Source: an uncultured Muribaculaceae bacterium
GTDB taxonomy: Bacteria > Bacteroidota > Bacteroidia > Bacteroidales > Muribaculaceae
Direction of reading: 5' to 3'
Length of the DNA: 20,858 bases
Assembly: GCA_905207535.1 (NCBI GenBank)
Contig: CAJLLX010000020.1
Coordinates: 1 to 20,858, forward strand
Every line of letters begins with the position of its first letter. The first letter of the stretch is position 1. Shown in pieces: positions 1 to 6,225 of the stretch. Both the position numbers and the translations under genes were made by a program. The notes below the pieces were generated by a model. The model worked only from the letters and a program-made list of their open reading frames with translations, was not told the origin of the DNA and ran no database searches.

Positions 1-132
1 TACCTCGGGTAGCCGCAGGAGCGTGGCGAAGGCGTCCTCGAGGGCTTGCTGCACCGAGGGGGCGTTGGGCTGGCGCTGCCAGCCGTGGTAGTTGCGTCCG
101 AGATATGCCAGATTGATGAAGTGGCGGGGCAT
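1..132 (-). CDS. truA: tRNA pseudouridine synthase A, N-terminal 44 residues (partial)
   Basis: The first 44 codons of a minus-strand gene that continues past the left edge. The translation starts MPRHFINLAYLGRNYHGWQR and goes on to a QPNAPSVQQALE stretch. This is the N-terminal signature of TruA, which forms pseudouridine at positions 38-40 of the tRNA anticodon stem-loop. The catalytic aspartate lies further on in the family, so it is outside the window. The ATG at 132 begins the conserved beta strand directly, with no room for a longer start. It lies 55 bp downstream of speA on the same strand with no terminator or clear promoter between, so co-transcription with speA is plausible. Recognition rests on this short but distinctive stretch. 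Confidence 0.85.
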   Translation of the reverse strand, partial: MPRHFINLAYLGRNYHGWQRQPNAPSVQQALEDAFATLLRLPEV

Positions 133-187
133 CTTAGGTAGTGCTTAGTGCTGAGAGCTTAGATTATAGTGGGCGAAGGGAGGGGGA

Positions 188-2086
188 TCAGGATTTCTCG
201 AGGTAGGTGTAGCCGTAGAGGCCGGAGCGATAGTTGCTGAGAAATTCGCGGCCCTCCTCGGGGGTGATGCGGCCGTCTTTCATGGCTTTGGTGACCCATG
301 TCTCTACGTTGCGCACCAGCCGCTTGGGGTTGTACTGCACATAGTCGAGCACCTCGGCTATGGTCTCGCCGTCGATGACGCGGTCTATCTCATAGTGGTC
401 TTTGTAGCAGGAGATGTGCACGGCGTTTGTGTCGCCGAAGAGGTTGTGGAGGTCGCCGAGTATCTCCTGGTAGGCTCCGACGAGGAATACGCCTATATAA
501 TAGGGCTCGCCGGGCTTGAGGGCATGCACCGGGAGGGAGTGGGAGGTGCCCTGCGGGGAGATGAAGGTGGAAATCTTGCCGTCGCTGTCGCAGGTCATGT
601 CCTGGAGGGTGGCGTTGTGGGTGGGCTTCTCGTCGAGTCGCGAGATGGGCATCACGGGGAAGATCTGGTCGATGGCCCATGAGTCGGGGAGCGACTGGAA
701 GAGGGAGAAGTTGCAGAAGTATTTGTCGGGGAGCATGTTGGCTACTTTGCGCAGCTCCTCGGGCGGATGCTTCATCTGCGCTCCGATGTTGCCTACTTCG
801 CGTGCTATCTGCCAGAAGAGTTTCTCGGCCAGGGCACGGTTGCGCAGGTCGAGGATGCCGAGGGAGAACATGTCGAGCACCTCCTCGCGTATCTGCAGGG
901 CGTCGTGCCAGCTCTCGAAGATGCTCTGCTGGTCGAGTTTGTCCCATATTTCGTACAGCTCCTTGACCAGCTCGTGCTCGTCGCCGGTGAGCTCTTCGTC
1001 GTCGCGCCAGATGGGGAGGGCGGTAGTCTCGAGCACCTCGGTGATGAGCACCGAGTGGTGGGCGGTGAGGGAGCGTCCGCTCTCGGTGACGATGCACGGC
1101 TGCTTGAGGCCGTTTTTCTCGCATGCGTCGACTATGGAGTAGATGGCGTCGTTGGCATACTCCTGGATGGAGTAGTTCATGGAGCTCTCGCTGGCGCTGG
1201 AACGGGTGCCGTCGTAGTCTACGCCGAGGCCTCCGCCGATGTCGACAAAGTCGATGTCGAAGCCCATCTTGGAAAGCTGCACGTAAAACTGCATGGCCTC
1301 GCGGAGGGCGTTCTTGATGCGTCGTATCTTGGTGATCTGGCTGCCGATGTGGAAGTGGATGAGCTTGAGCCAGCTCATGGTGCCCTCCTTCTCGAGGTAG
1401 TCGAGCGCCTCGAGGAGCTCGGAGGAGTTGAGGCCGAACTTTGAGGTGTCGCCTCCCGACTCTTCCCACTTGCCGGCGCCGGAGTTGGCGAGCTTGATGC
1501 GGATGCCGATGGCGGGGGTGATGTTGAGCCGTCGGGCCACGGCGTGGATGGTGCGGAGCTCGTTGAGCTTCTCCACCACCAGGATGATGCGGCGCCCCAT
1601 CTTGTGGGCGAGCAGGGCGAGCTCTATGTAGTTTTCGTCTTTGTAGCCGTTGCACACTATGAGTGCGTTCTCGTCGATGTTGGTGGCGAGCACGGCGTGG
1701 AGCTCGGGCTTGGAGCCGGCCTCAAGGCCGATGTTGAACTTTTTGCCGTGGCTCACGATCTCCTCCACCACGGGCCGCATCTGGTTGACCTTGATTGGGT
1801 AAACGATATAATAGTTGCTTTGATAGCCGTATTGCTCGGATGCCTGATGGAAGCAGCTTGAGATCTTCTCCACGCGGTTGTCGAGGATGTCGGGGAAACG
1901 CAGCAGCAGGGGAGCTGTGATGTCCTTTACCTGCAGCTCGTCGAGCACCTCGCGCAGATCCACGGGCGCCAGCCCGGGTCGGGGCGTCACAGTGACATTC
2001 CCTTTTTCGTTGATGGAGAAATACTGCCGGCCCCAGCCGTTGATGTTGTATAGCTCAGCGCTATCTTCCACACGCCATTTTCTCAT
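188..2086 (-). CDS. speA: Biosynthetic arginine decarboxylase (PLP-dependent)
   Basis: A 632-residue protein, the usual length for the long biosynthetic arginine decarboxylase (fold III, alanine-racemase-like barrel). It converts arginine to agmatine plus CO2, the first step of the agmatine route to putrescine and spermidine, in the cytoplasm. The PLP-binding lysine is K99 in YPIKVNQ. The barrel motif HFHIGSQ (244-250) and the glycine-rich phosphate loop GGGLGVDY (284-291) follow, then a TESGR motif near 337 and the family's helical insert and C-terminal domain. The start MRKWRVEDS matches the family start, and the ATG at 2086 is the first available. The gene is divergent from rplS and followed by truA. 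A TAACTTTG box lies about 80 bp upstream. I see no frameshift or missing key residue. Confidence 0.96.
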   Translation of the reverse strand: MRKWRVEDSAELYNINGWGRQYFSINEKGNVTVTPRPGLAPVDLREVLDELQVKDITAPLLLRFPDILDNRVEKISSCFHQASEQYGYQSNYYIVYPIKVNQMRPVVEEIVSHGKKFNIGLEAGSKPELHAVLATNIDENALIVCNGYKDENYIELALLAHKMGRRIILVVEKLNELRTIHAVARRLNITPAIGIRIKLANSGAGKWEESGGDTSKFGLNSSELLEALDYLEKEGTMSWLKLIHFHIGSQITKIRRIKNALREAMQFYVQLSKMGFDIDFVDIGGGLGVDYDGTRSSASESSMNYSIQEYANDAIYSIVDACEKNGLKQPCIVTESGRSLTAHHSVLITEVLETTALPIWRDDEELTGDEHELVKELYEIWDKLDQQSIFESWHDALQIREEVLDMFSLGILDLRNRALAEKLFWQIAREVGNIGAQMKHPPEELRKVANMLPDKYFCNFSLFQSLPDSWAIDQIFPVMPISRLDEKPTHNATLQDMTCDSDGKISTFISPQGTSHSLPVHALKPGEPYYIGVFLVGAYQEILGDLHNLFGDTNAVHISCYKDHYEIDRVIDGETIAEVLDYVQYNPKRLVRNVETWVTKAMKDGRITPEEGREFLSNYRSGLYGYTYLEKS

Positions 2087-2163
2087 GTCGGGTAGTAAAA
2101 GTGTTAGTTGGTTGTAAGGTAACTGTTGCTTCGTCGCCGGGGTGGAGCGCCGTCGGCGGAATG

Positions 2164-2171
2164 CAAAGTTA
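2164..2171 (-). promoter_or_regulatory. Putative -7 box for speA
   Basis: The minus strand reads TAACTTTG, a perfect fit to the Bacteroidetes -7 consensus TAnnTTTG. I find no TTG at the -33 distance, so this is weaker than the other promoters here. It would give a leader of about 70 nt. Confidence 0.45.
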
Positions 2172-2306
2172 CAAAATCATTTTCGTTTCCCCTCCCATCG
2201 GGGGGGTAAATTGGTCTATTTCTCCCGTTTTGGGCCCGTATTGGCGAGATTTCGTGCGATTTTACTGCGATTTTACATGGAAATGGAGATATTCCGGGTG
2301 AGTAAT

Positions 2307-2338
2307 TTTGGAGGTTTGGCCAAAAAATCGTACCTTTG
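2307..2338 (+). promoter_or_regulatory. Promoter of rplS
   Basis: TTTG at 2307-2310, 20 nt, then TACCTTTG at 2331-2338: a full Bacteroidetes -33/-7 pair. Transcription should start near 2345 and give a leader of about 75 nt. The leader contains a small hairpin (GCGGG 2360-2364 with CCCGC 2373-2377) and then an AT-rich stretch just before the rplS start. This promoter and the speA box account for the 333-bp divergent intergenic region. I see no coding sequence in it. Confidence 0.75.
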
Positions 2339-2419
2339 CGGCTGATTTCGTAATCTCTGGCGGGACATGCAGCCCGCGAATATTGCGATTATTGTTAAAT
2401 TTAAAGCTTTAATTTTATC

Positions 2420-2779
2420 ATGGATTTAATCAAAGTTGCCGAAGAGGCATTTGCCACCGGCAAACAGTTCCCCGAGTTTGGTCCCGGCGACACCATCACC
2501 GTGGCTTACCGCATCAAAGAGGGAAACAAAGAGCGTATCCAGCAGTATCGCGGCGTTGTAATCCGCATCAGCGGCGAGGGCAACAAGAAGCGTTTCACCG
2601 TTCGCAAGATGAGCGACAACATCGGTGTAGAGCGTATCTTCCCCATCGAGTCGCCGTTCATTGACTCTATCGTAGTCAACAAGTATGGCAAAGTTCGCCG
2701 TTCGAAACTTTACTATCTCCGCGGCCTTACCGGCAAGAAAGCCCGTATCAAGGAGCGTCGCGTAGCAAAGAAAGACTGA
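2420..2779 (+). CDS. rplS: 50S ribosomal protein L19
   Basis: A 119-residue basic protein with the L19 pattern throughout: N-terminal helix, then PGDTITVAYRIKEGNKERIQ, YRGVVIRISG, FTVRKMSDNIGVERIFP and KVRRSKLYYLR, ending in a lysine/arginine tail. L19 sits on the large subunit at the interface with the 30S subunit. The ATG at 2420 follows an AT-rich stretch without a Shine-Dalgarno sequence, normal for Bacteroidetes. It stands alone with its own promoter and terminator, not in the rpsP-rimM-trmD-rplS arrangement of many bacteria. Codon choice is strongly biased, as expected for a highly expressed gene. Confidence 0.98.
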   Translation: MDLIKVAEEAFATGKQFPEFGPGDTITVAYRIKEGNKERIQQYRGVVIRISGEGNKKRFTVRKMSDNIGVERIFPIESPFIDSIVVNKYGKVRRSKLYYLRGLTGKKARIKERRVAKKD

Positions 2780-2844
2780 TACGCGCATGCAGGATAGCAA
2801 GACAGCCTCGCGAAGAGGCGCGCTGTCCGGCTCTTAAAAAATCC

Positions 2845-2890
2845 AAAACCGTCTGTAGCCAGCGATTGGCCGCAGACGGTTTTTTTTACG
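2845..2890 (+). terminator. Rho-independent terminator of rplS
   Basis: An 11-bp perfect stem (2845-2855 with 2873-2883, core ACCGTCTG/CAGACGGT) is followed by a run of T residues to 2887. A second, bulged hairpin (GACAGC 2801-2806 with GCTGTC 2822-2827, inner CTC/GAG) lies between the stop codon and this terminator. A further T7 run follows at 2891-2897. Confidence 0.85.
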
Positions 2891-2899
2891 TTTTTTTGC

Positions 2900-3000
2900 G
2901 GACGGGCGCCGCGGGGCGTGCGCGTACGGTGGGTGTGTGCTGTGCTGTGCGTGCGCGGTGCGCGGTTGGCGGTGGGTGCGCTGTGCGTGCGCGGGGGCGA
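2900..3000. repeat. A-depleted GC/GT-rich tract with a 15-bp direct repeat
   Basis: About 100 nt downstream of the rplS terminator are almost only G, C and T on the plus strand; I count three A residues between 2901 and 3000. The 15-mer GCTGTGCGTGCGCGG occurs at 2944-2958 and again at 2980-2994. No coding content is credible here. Confidence 0.6.
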
Positions 3001-3004
3001 GCGC

Positions 3005-3115
3005 TCAGAAGATTAAGGGCAGTATCATGGGTGTGGAGAACATCATGATGAGCAATGTGTTGCGCCCGATACGCGCAACCATTGTAAGGCGTCGGTTGTG
3101 TAAAGAGTCGTTCAT
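3005..3115 (-). CDS. Possible 36-residue membrane peptide (unrecognised)
   Basis: A short minus-strand frame runs from ATG at 3115 to TGA at 3005. It starts with a polar, arginine-containing segment (MNDSLHNRRL) and then becomes strongly hydrophobic (TLLIMMFSTPMILPLIF to the C-terminus), consistent with a single membrane segment. I recognise no family. No TAnnTTTG box is found immediately upstream, so expression is unsupported. A competing plus-strand frame over the same bases looks less protein-like. Listed because small hydrophobic genes are often missed, and held at low confidence. Confidence 0.3.
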   Translation of the reverse strand: MNDSLHNRRLTMVARIGRNTLLIMMFSTPMILPLIF

Positions 3116-3246
3116 AGTGGCAAACAGTTTAGAGCATTGTAAATAGATGTTTTATCCCGTGCTGCACTTAAACTATATTTAAGAAAGCTTGGATATAATT
3201 ATAACTTCGATGTGACGGGGAAAGTTCGGCCGGGAGTGATGTAAAA

Positions 3247-3571
3247 TAAAAAAATCCTTTGTTTCCTTCACAGGTAACCAAGGATTAAAGCCAAAAGGCA
3301 AGATTTGTGATTCTAATTGTTGAAACCGGAGCGGCCCCGATAGGCCGACGATTTCCGTGTAGAGATTATATCTTACTTACATTCATCTTTATTCCTGAAT
3401 GCGTTCCCCGTTTCGGTCGCCTCACGGCGATGAAAAAGAGAGCTTGATATTCTTCTCGTTCTCAACGATTGTGCACTCGTTAACCTTTAGCTTAATCCTA
3501 TGTGGTTTTCAGTCAAAAAGGACGGTTAGTACTTAGCAATGTTGTGAACCTCGAATAATTGCACTTGGAAT
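3247..3571 (-). ncRNA. Structured small RNA gene of about 325 nt, class unassigned
   Basis: A minus-strand transcription unit with no reading frame worth the name, bounded by a consensus promoter (3578-3608) and a strong terminator (3248-3286). Hairpins visible inside it include TCGCC-GTGA-GGCGA with a GNRA-type loop (3417-3430), AACGA/TCGTT (3464-3481), and a two-tier stem at 3322-3355 (outer GAAATCG with CGGTTTC, inner CGGCC/GGCCG). The 5' region around AATTATTCGAGG can pair imperfectly with the segment near 3310-3325, hinting at a long closing stem as in 6S RNA. However, it is longer than typical 6S RNA. I found no tmRNA tag or tRNA-like end, no RNase P core and no SRP motif. The class is open; that it is an RNA gene is well supported. 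Confidence 0.65.
3248..3286 (-). terminator. Rho-independent terminator of the RNA gene
   Basis: On the minus strand AATCCTT (3286-3280) pairs with AAGGATT (3259-3253). An inner GTTACC/GGAAAC stem carries one bulge, and the hairpin is followed by seven T residues and then ATTTT. A textbook terminator for a minus-strand transcript that has no coding gene in front of it. Confidence 0.85.
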
Positions 3572-3577
3572 TTGTTG

Positions 3578-3608
3578 CAAAGGTACAGCTTTTCTTGGAT
3601 GCTGCAAA
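3578..3608 (-). promoter_or_regulatory. Promoter of the RNA gene
   Basis: On the minus strand TTTG (3608-3605), 19 nt, TACCTTTG (3585-3578): an exact Bacteroidetes promoter that gives a start near 3571. It lies 70-100 bp downstream of the aminotransferase stop codon, so the RNA has its own promoter even if some operon readthrough occurs. Confidence 0.75.
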
Positions 3609-3677
3609 TTATTTCTGCTATGTATTTATGTTTTGTAACAATATTTTTGGTTAAAAATTACTAAAATGGCGGGGGGG

Positions 3678-4823
3678 TCAGCGGAAGGTATTGATGATGT
3701 CGGCTATGTGGCGGGCGTCGTCGGGGGTGGTGCAGCGTGAGATGGGGAGGCTCACGCAGGTGTCGGCAAGCTGATTGGTGATGGTGAGAGGCTCGGGGAT
3801 ACGGAGGTTGGCTGATGAGGCGGTGTTGTAGCAGGGCTGGCGGTGGGGCGGGGTGGCGTAGTGGATGTCCCAGCCGACGGAGTTGGCGTCGAGATGGGCG
3901 GTAAAGCGTGGGCGGTCTGCCACATGCACCACAAACTGATGCCATATGCAGCTTTCGCCGCAGCGTAAAGGGAGGAGGACGGCGGGATTGTTGATTTCGT
4001 TTAGATAAATGTCGGCAATCTCACGGCGCCGGCGGCTTTCGGCCTCGAGATGATTGAGTTTGACGCCGATGATGGCGGCTTGAATGGGGTCGAGGCGGCA
4101 GTTGAATCCGCGGTAGATATTATGGTAGCGGCGGTCGCTGCCGTAGTTAGCCAGTGCTCTCACGGCGGCTGCGAGGTCGGGGTCGGAGGTGGTGACGGCT
4201 CCGGCATCGCCGATGGCTCCGATATTTTTGGTGGGATAGAAGCTGAAGGCGGCGGCGTGGCCGAGCGCGCCGGTGGTGTGCGACTTGCCGTCGATACCGG
4301 CTATGGGGGAGCGGGCACCGATGGCTTGGGCGTTGTCCTCGATGATCTTCAGACCCATGTCGCGGGCTATGGCGAGCAGATTCTCGTCCCAGCATACGCG
4401 ACCGTAGAGGTGGACGGGCATCACGCCACGGGTGCGCGGGCCGATGGCACGGAGGGCGGCTGAAGTATCGAGATTCGACGTCAGTGGATCGGGATTGACA
4501 AGCACGGGTGTTAGCCCGGCATCACTGATGGCGAGGACGGAGGCGATGTAGGTGTTGGCCGGGACAATGATTTCGTCGCCCGGAGCCATGACGCCCAGCC
4601 TGACATAGGCATGGAGGATAAGGCGGAGTGCGTCGAGGCCGTTGCTCACGCCGATGGCAAAGGTGGAGCCGGTGAGGGAGGCGAGGCGCTCTTCGAGGGC
4701 GCTACATTCGGGACCTCCGATGTAGCGTCCGCTGCGGATGACGCGGCACACAGCCTCCTCGATGTCGCGGAGATAGGGGGCGTCGACAGTGGCGAGGTCT
4801 AAAAACTCGTATTTCTTTTTCAT
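3678..4823 (-). CDS. DegT/DnrJ/EryC1-family sugar 3-aminotransferase (FdtB/QdtB-like)
   Basis: A 381-residue fold-I PLP enzyme. The internal-aldimine lysine is K199 in SFYPTKNIGAIGD, the cofactor-binding aspartate is D163 in EDNAQ, and the substrate-loop motif GFNCRLDPIQAA is at 239-250. NGLDALRLIL near residue 61 is typical of the nucleotide-sugar aminotransferases. Placed directly after a 3,4-ketoisomerase, it should transfer an amino group from glutamate to the 3-keto group of dTDP-3-keto-6-deoxyhexose. This is established chemistry for FdtB/QdtB and inferred here. The frame stays open for 91 codons upstream into the preceding gene. I chose ATG 4823 because the family N-terminus (KYEFLDLATVDAPYLRDIEEA) starts there and the upstream translation is low-complexity. 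The gap to the ketoisomerase is 40 bp. It is the last gene of the operon. Confidence 0.88.
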   Translation of the reverse strand: MKKKYEFLDLATVDAPYLRDIEEAVCRVIRSGRYIGGPECSALEERLASLTGSTFAIGVSNGLDALRLILHAYVRLGVMAPGDEIIVPANTYIASVLAISDAGLTPVLVNPDPLTSNLDTSAALRAIGPRTRGVMPVHLYGRVCWDENLLAIARDMGLKIIEDNAQAIGARSPIAGIDGKSHTTGALGHAAAFSFYPTKNIGAIGDAGAVTTSDPDLAAAVRALANYGSDRRYHNIYRGFNCRLDPIQAAIIGVKLNHLEAESRRRREIADIYLNEINNPAVLLPLRCGESCIWHQFVVHVADRPRFTAHLDANSVGWDIHYATPPHRQPCYNTASSANLRIPEPLTITNQLADTCVSLPISRCTTPDDARHIADIINTFR

Positions 4824-4863
4824 TGCCGGGTCAGTTTTTCCTATTATAAATGTCGTGCGGGGG

Positions 4864-5286
4864 TCACTCTTCGCTGTGGGTCTGCTTGAGAAATTCGTCG
4901 AAGTCGCGGATGTAATCGTCTTCGGTATAGTCGTTGGACACCAGCGACAGACACACGGCTCCCGACGAGAAATTGTCGAGTGTGCGCCAGATGCCCGGTG
5001 GGATGAAAAGCCCTTCAAAGGGGCGGTTGAGTGTATATGTGCGCCAGTCGTGTCCGTCGAAGACGTTGACGTTGAAGCTTCCTCCCACAGCCACAAGCAG
5101 CTGGGTCATGCTATGGTGGGAGTGGCCTCCGCGCTCTTCTCCCGCTGGGACGTCGTAGATCCAGTAGGCGCGTCTGATGCAGAAGGGTATCTGACATTCG
5201 TTCTGCACGAAGGTGAGGTTGCCGCGCACATCGTAGATGCGGGGCAACTTTATTATTTTTACGGCTTCGATGGTATTTTTCTGCAT
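4864..5286 (-). CDS. dTDP-4-keto-6-deoxyhexose 3,4-ketoisomerase (FdtA/QdtA, WxcM-like cupin)
   Basis: A 140-residue single cupin. It shifts the keto group of dTDP-4-keto-6-deoxyglucose from C4 to C3. The family pattern is clear: IPFCIRRAYWIYDVPAGEER, the catalytic RGGHSHH box with H55 and H57, a cupin core of LLVAVGGSFNVNVFDG, GLFIPPGIW near 92-100, and the terminal SNDYTEDDYIRDFDEFL. I chose ATG 5286. The frame can be extended to a TTG at 5340, but those 18 residues (S/T/P-rich) do not belong to the family. It lies 54 bp after rfbA and 40 bp before the aminotransferase. Whether the product is galacto (Fdt) or gluco (Qdt) cannot be settled: R21 looks FdtA-like and R101 looks QdtA-like. Confidence 0.87.
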   Translation of the reverse strand: MQKNTIEAVKIIKLPRIYDVRGNLTFVQNECQIPFCIRRAYWIYDVPAGEERGGHSHHSMTQLLVAVGGSFNVNVFDGHDWRTYTLNRPFEGLFIPPGIWRTLDNFSSGAVCLSLVSNDYTEDDYIRDFDEFLKQTHSEE

Positions 5287-5340
5287 GAGTGTGGGCGGAG
5301 AGAGCGGGGTGGATGATGTGCTATTGGAAAAAAAAATCAA

Positions 5341-6225
5341 TCATTTGCCGGCATTGTCGGCCAGAGCGGCGAGATAGGTGCCGTAGTCGTTGTGGAGCAT
5401 CGGAGCGGCGAGTGCGCGAAGTTGGTCGGCATCGATCCATCCCTGACGGAAGGCTACCTCCTCGAGCGCTGCCACCTTAAATCCCTGCCGGTTCTGTATG
5501 GCCTGGATAAAGGATGATGCCTCCATGAGCGAATCTACGGTGCCGGTATCGAGCCAGGCGAATCCGCGGCCGAATTGCTTGACATTCAGTCGCTGCTGAC
5601 GGAGATACTCATTGTTGACAGATGTGATCTCCAGCTCGCCGCGGGCCGAGGGGCGCACCTGCTGTGCTATCTTCACCACATCGTTGGGGTAGAAGTAGAG
5701 GCCGACGACGGCAAAATTGCTCTCGGGCTCGGAGGGCTTTTCCACAATCTTTAGCGCGTGGCCGTCGGGACCGATGGTGACGATGCCGTAGCGGCGCGGA
5801 TCTTTCACCGGATATGCGAAAACGGTGGCTTCATTGCGCTCCGAGGCGATGCGTCCGGCATCGCGGAGCATGCCGGTGAACCCCTGTCCGTAGAAGATAT
5901 TGTCGCCGAGCACCAGACACACGCTGTCGTCGCCGATGAAGTCGCGGCCGATGATGAAGGCCTGCGCCAACCCTTCGGGGCGGGGCTGCTCGGCGTAGCT
6001 GAAGCGCACGCCTATCTCGCTGCCGTCGCCGAGCAGACGGCGGAACGAGGGGAGGTCGTCGGGAGTGGATATGATGAGGATATCGCGGATGCCGGCGAGC
6101 ATGAGCACCGACACCGGATAGTAGATCATCGGTTTGTCGTAGATGGGAATCATCTGCTTCGACACGCCGCGGGTCATGGGGTATAGCCGTGTGCCGGATC
6201 CTCCGGCAAGTACAATGCCTTTCAT
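5341..6225 (-). CDS. rfbA: Glucose-1-phosphate thymidylyltransferase
   Basis: A 294-residue RmlA. It makes dTDP-glucose from dTTP and glucose-1-phosphate. The nucleotide-binding signature LAGGSGTRLYPMT (6-18) with the following SKQMIPIYDKPMIYYP, the metal-site LVLGDNIFYG, the IVEKPSEPESNFAVVGLYFY substrate loop and the WLDTGT motif are all intact. Length and start match the family. Its ATG overlaps the rfbB stop codon by 4 bp (ATGA), so the two are translationally coupled. It is the second gene of the dTDP-aminosugar operon. Confidence 0.96.
   Translation of the reverse strand: MKGIVLAGGSGTRLYPMTRGVSKQMIPIYDKPMIYYPVSVLMLAGIRDILIISTPDDLPSFRRLLGDGSEIGVRFSYAEQPRPEGLAQAFIIGRDFIGDDSVCLVLGDNIFYGQGFTGMLRDAGRIASERNEATVFAYPVKDPRRYGIVTIGPDGHALKIVEKPSEPESNFAVVGLYFYPNDVVKIAQQVRPSARGELEITSVNNEYLRQQRLNVKQFGRGFAWLDTGTVDSLMEASSFIQAIQNRQGFKVAALEEVAFRQGWIDADQLRALAAPMLHNDYGTYLAALADNAGK

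Noticed and set aside
390..1655. A 421-residue minus-strand frame inside speA
   Set aside because: It is R/H/P-rich with no motifs, in a shifted frame under an intact, fully recognisable arginine decarboxylase.
3217..3234. GGGGAAAGTTCGGCCGGG, reminiscent of the RNase P RNA core (GAGGAAAGTCCGGGC)
   Set aside because: Only a partial match on the plus strand, with none of the other conserved RNase P regions around it, and opposite in direction to the transcribed RNA gene.
3247..3571. tmRNA
   Set aside because: No alanine-tRNA-like ends and no tag-peptide frame ending in ALAA could be found in the transcript.
4824..5096. A 91-codon N-terminal extension of the aminotransferase
   Set aside because: It overlaps the ketoisomerase in another frame, is S/T-rich and has no family counterpart. 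The conserved N-terminus begins at ATG 4823.
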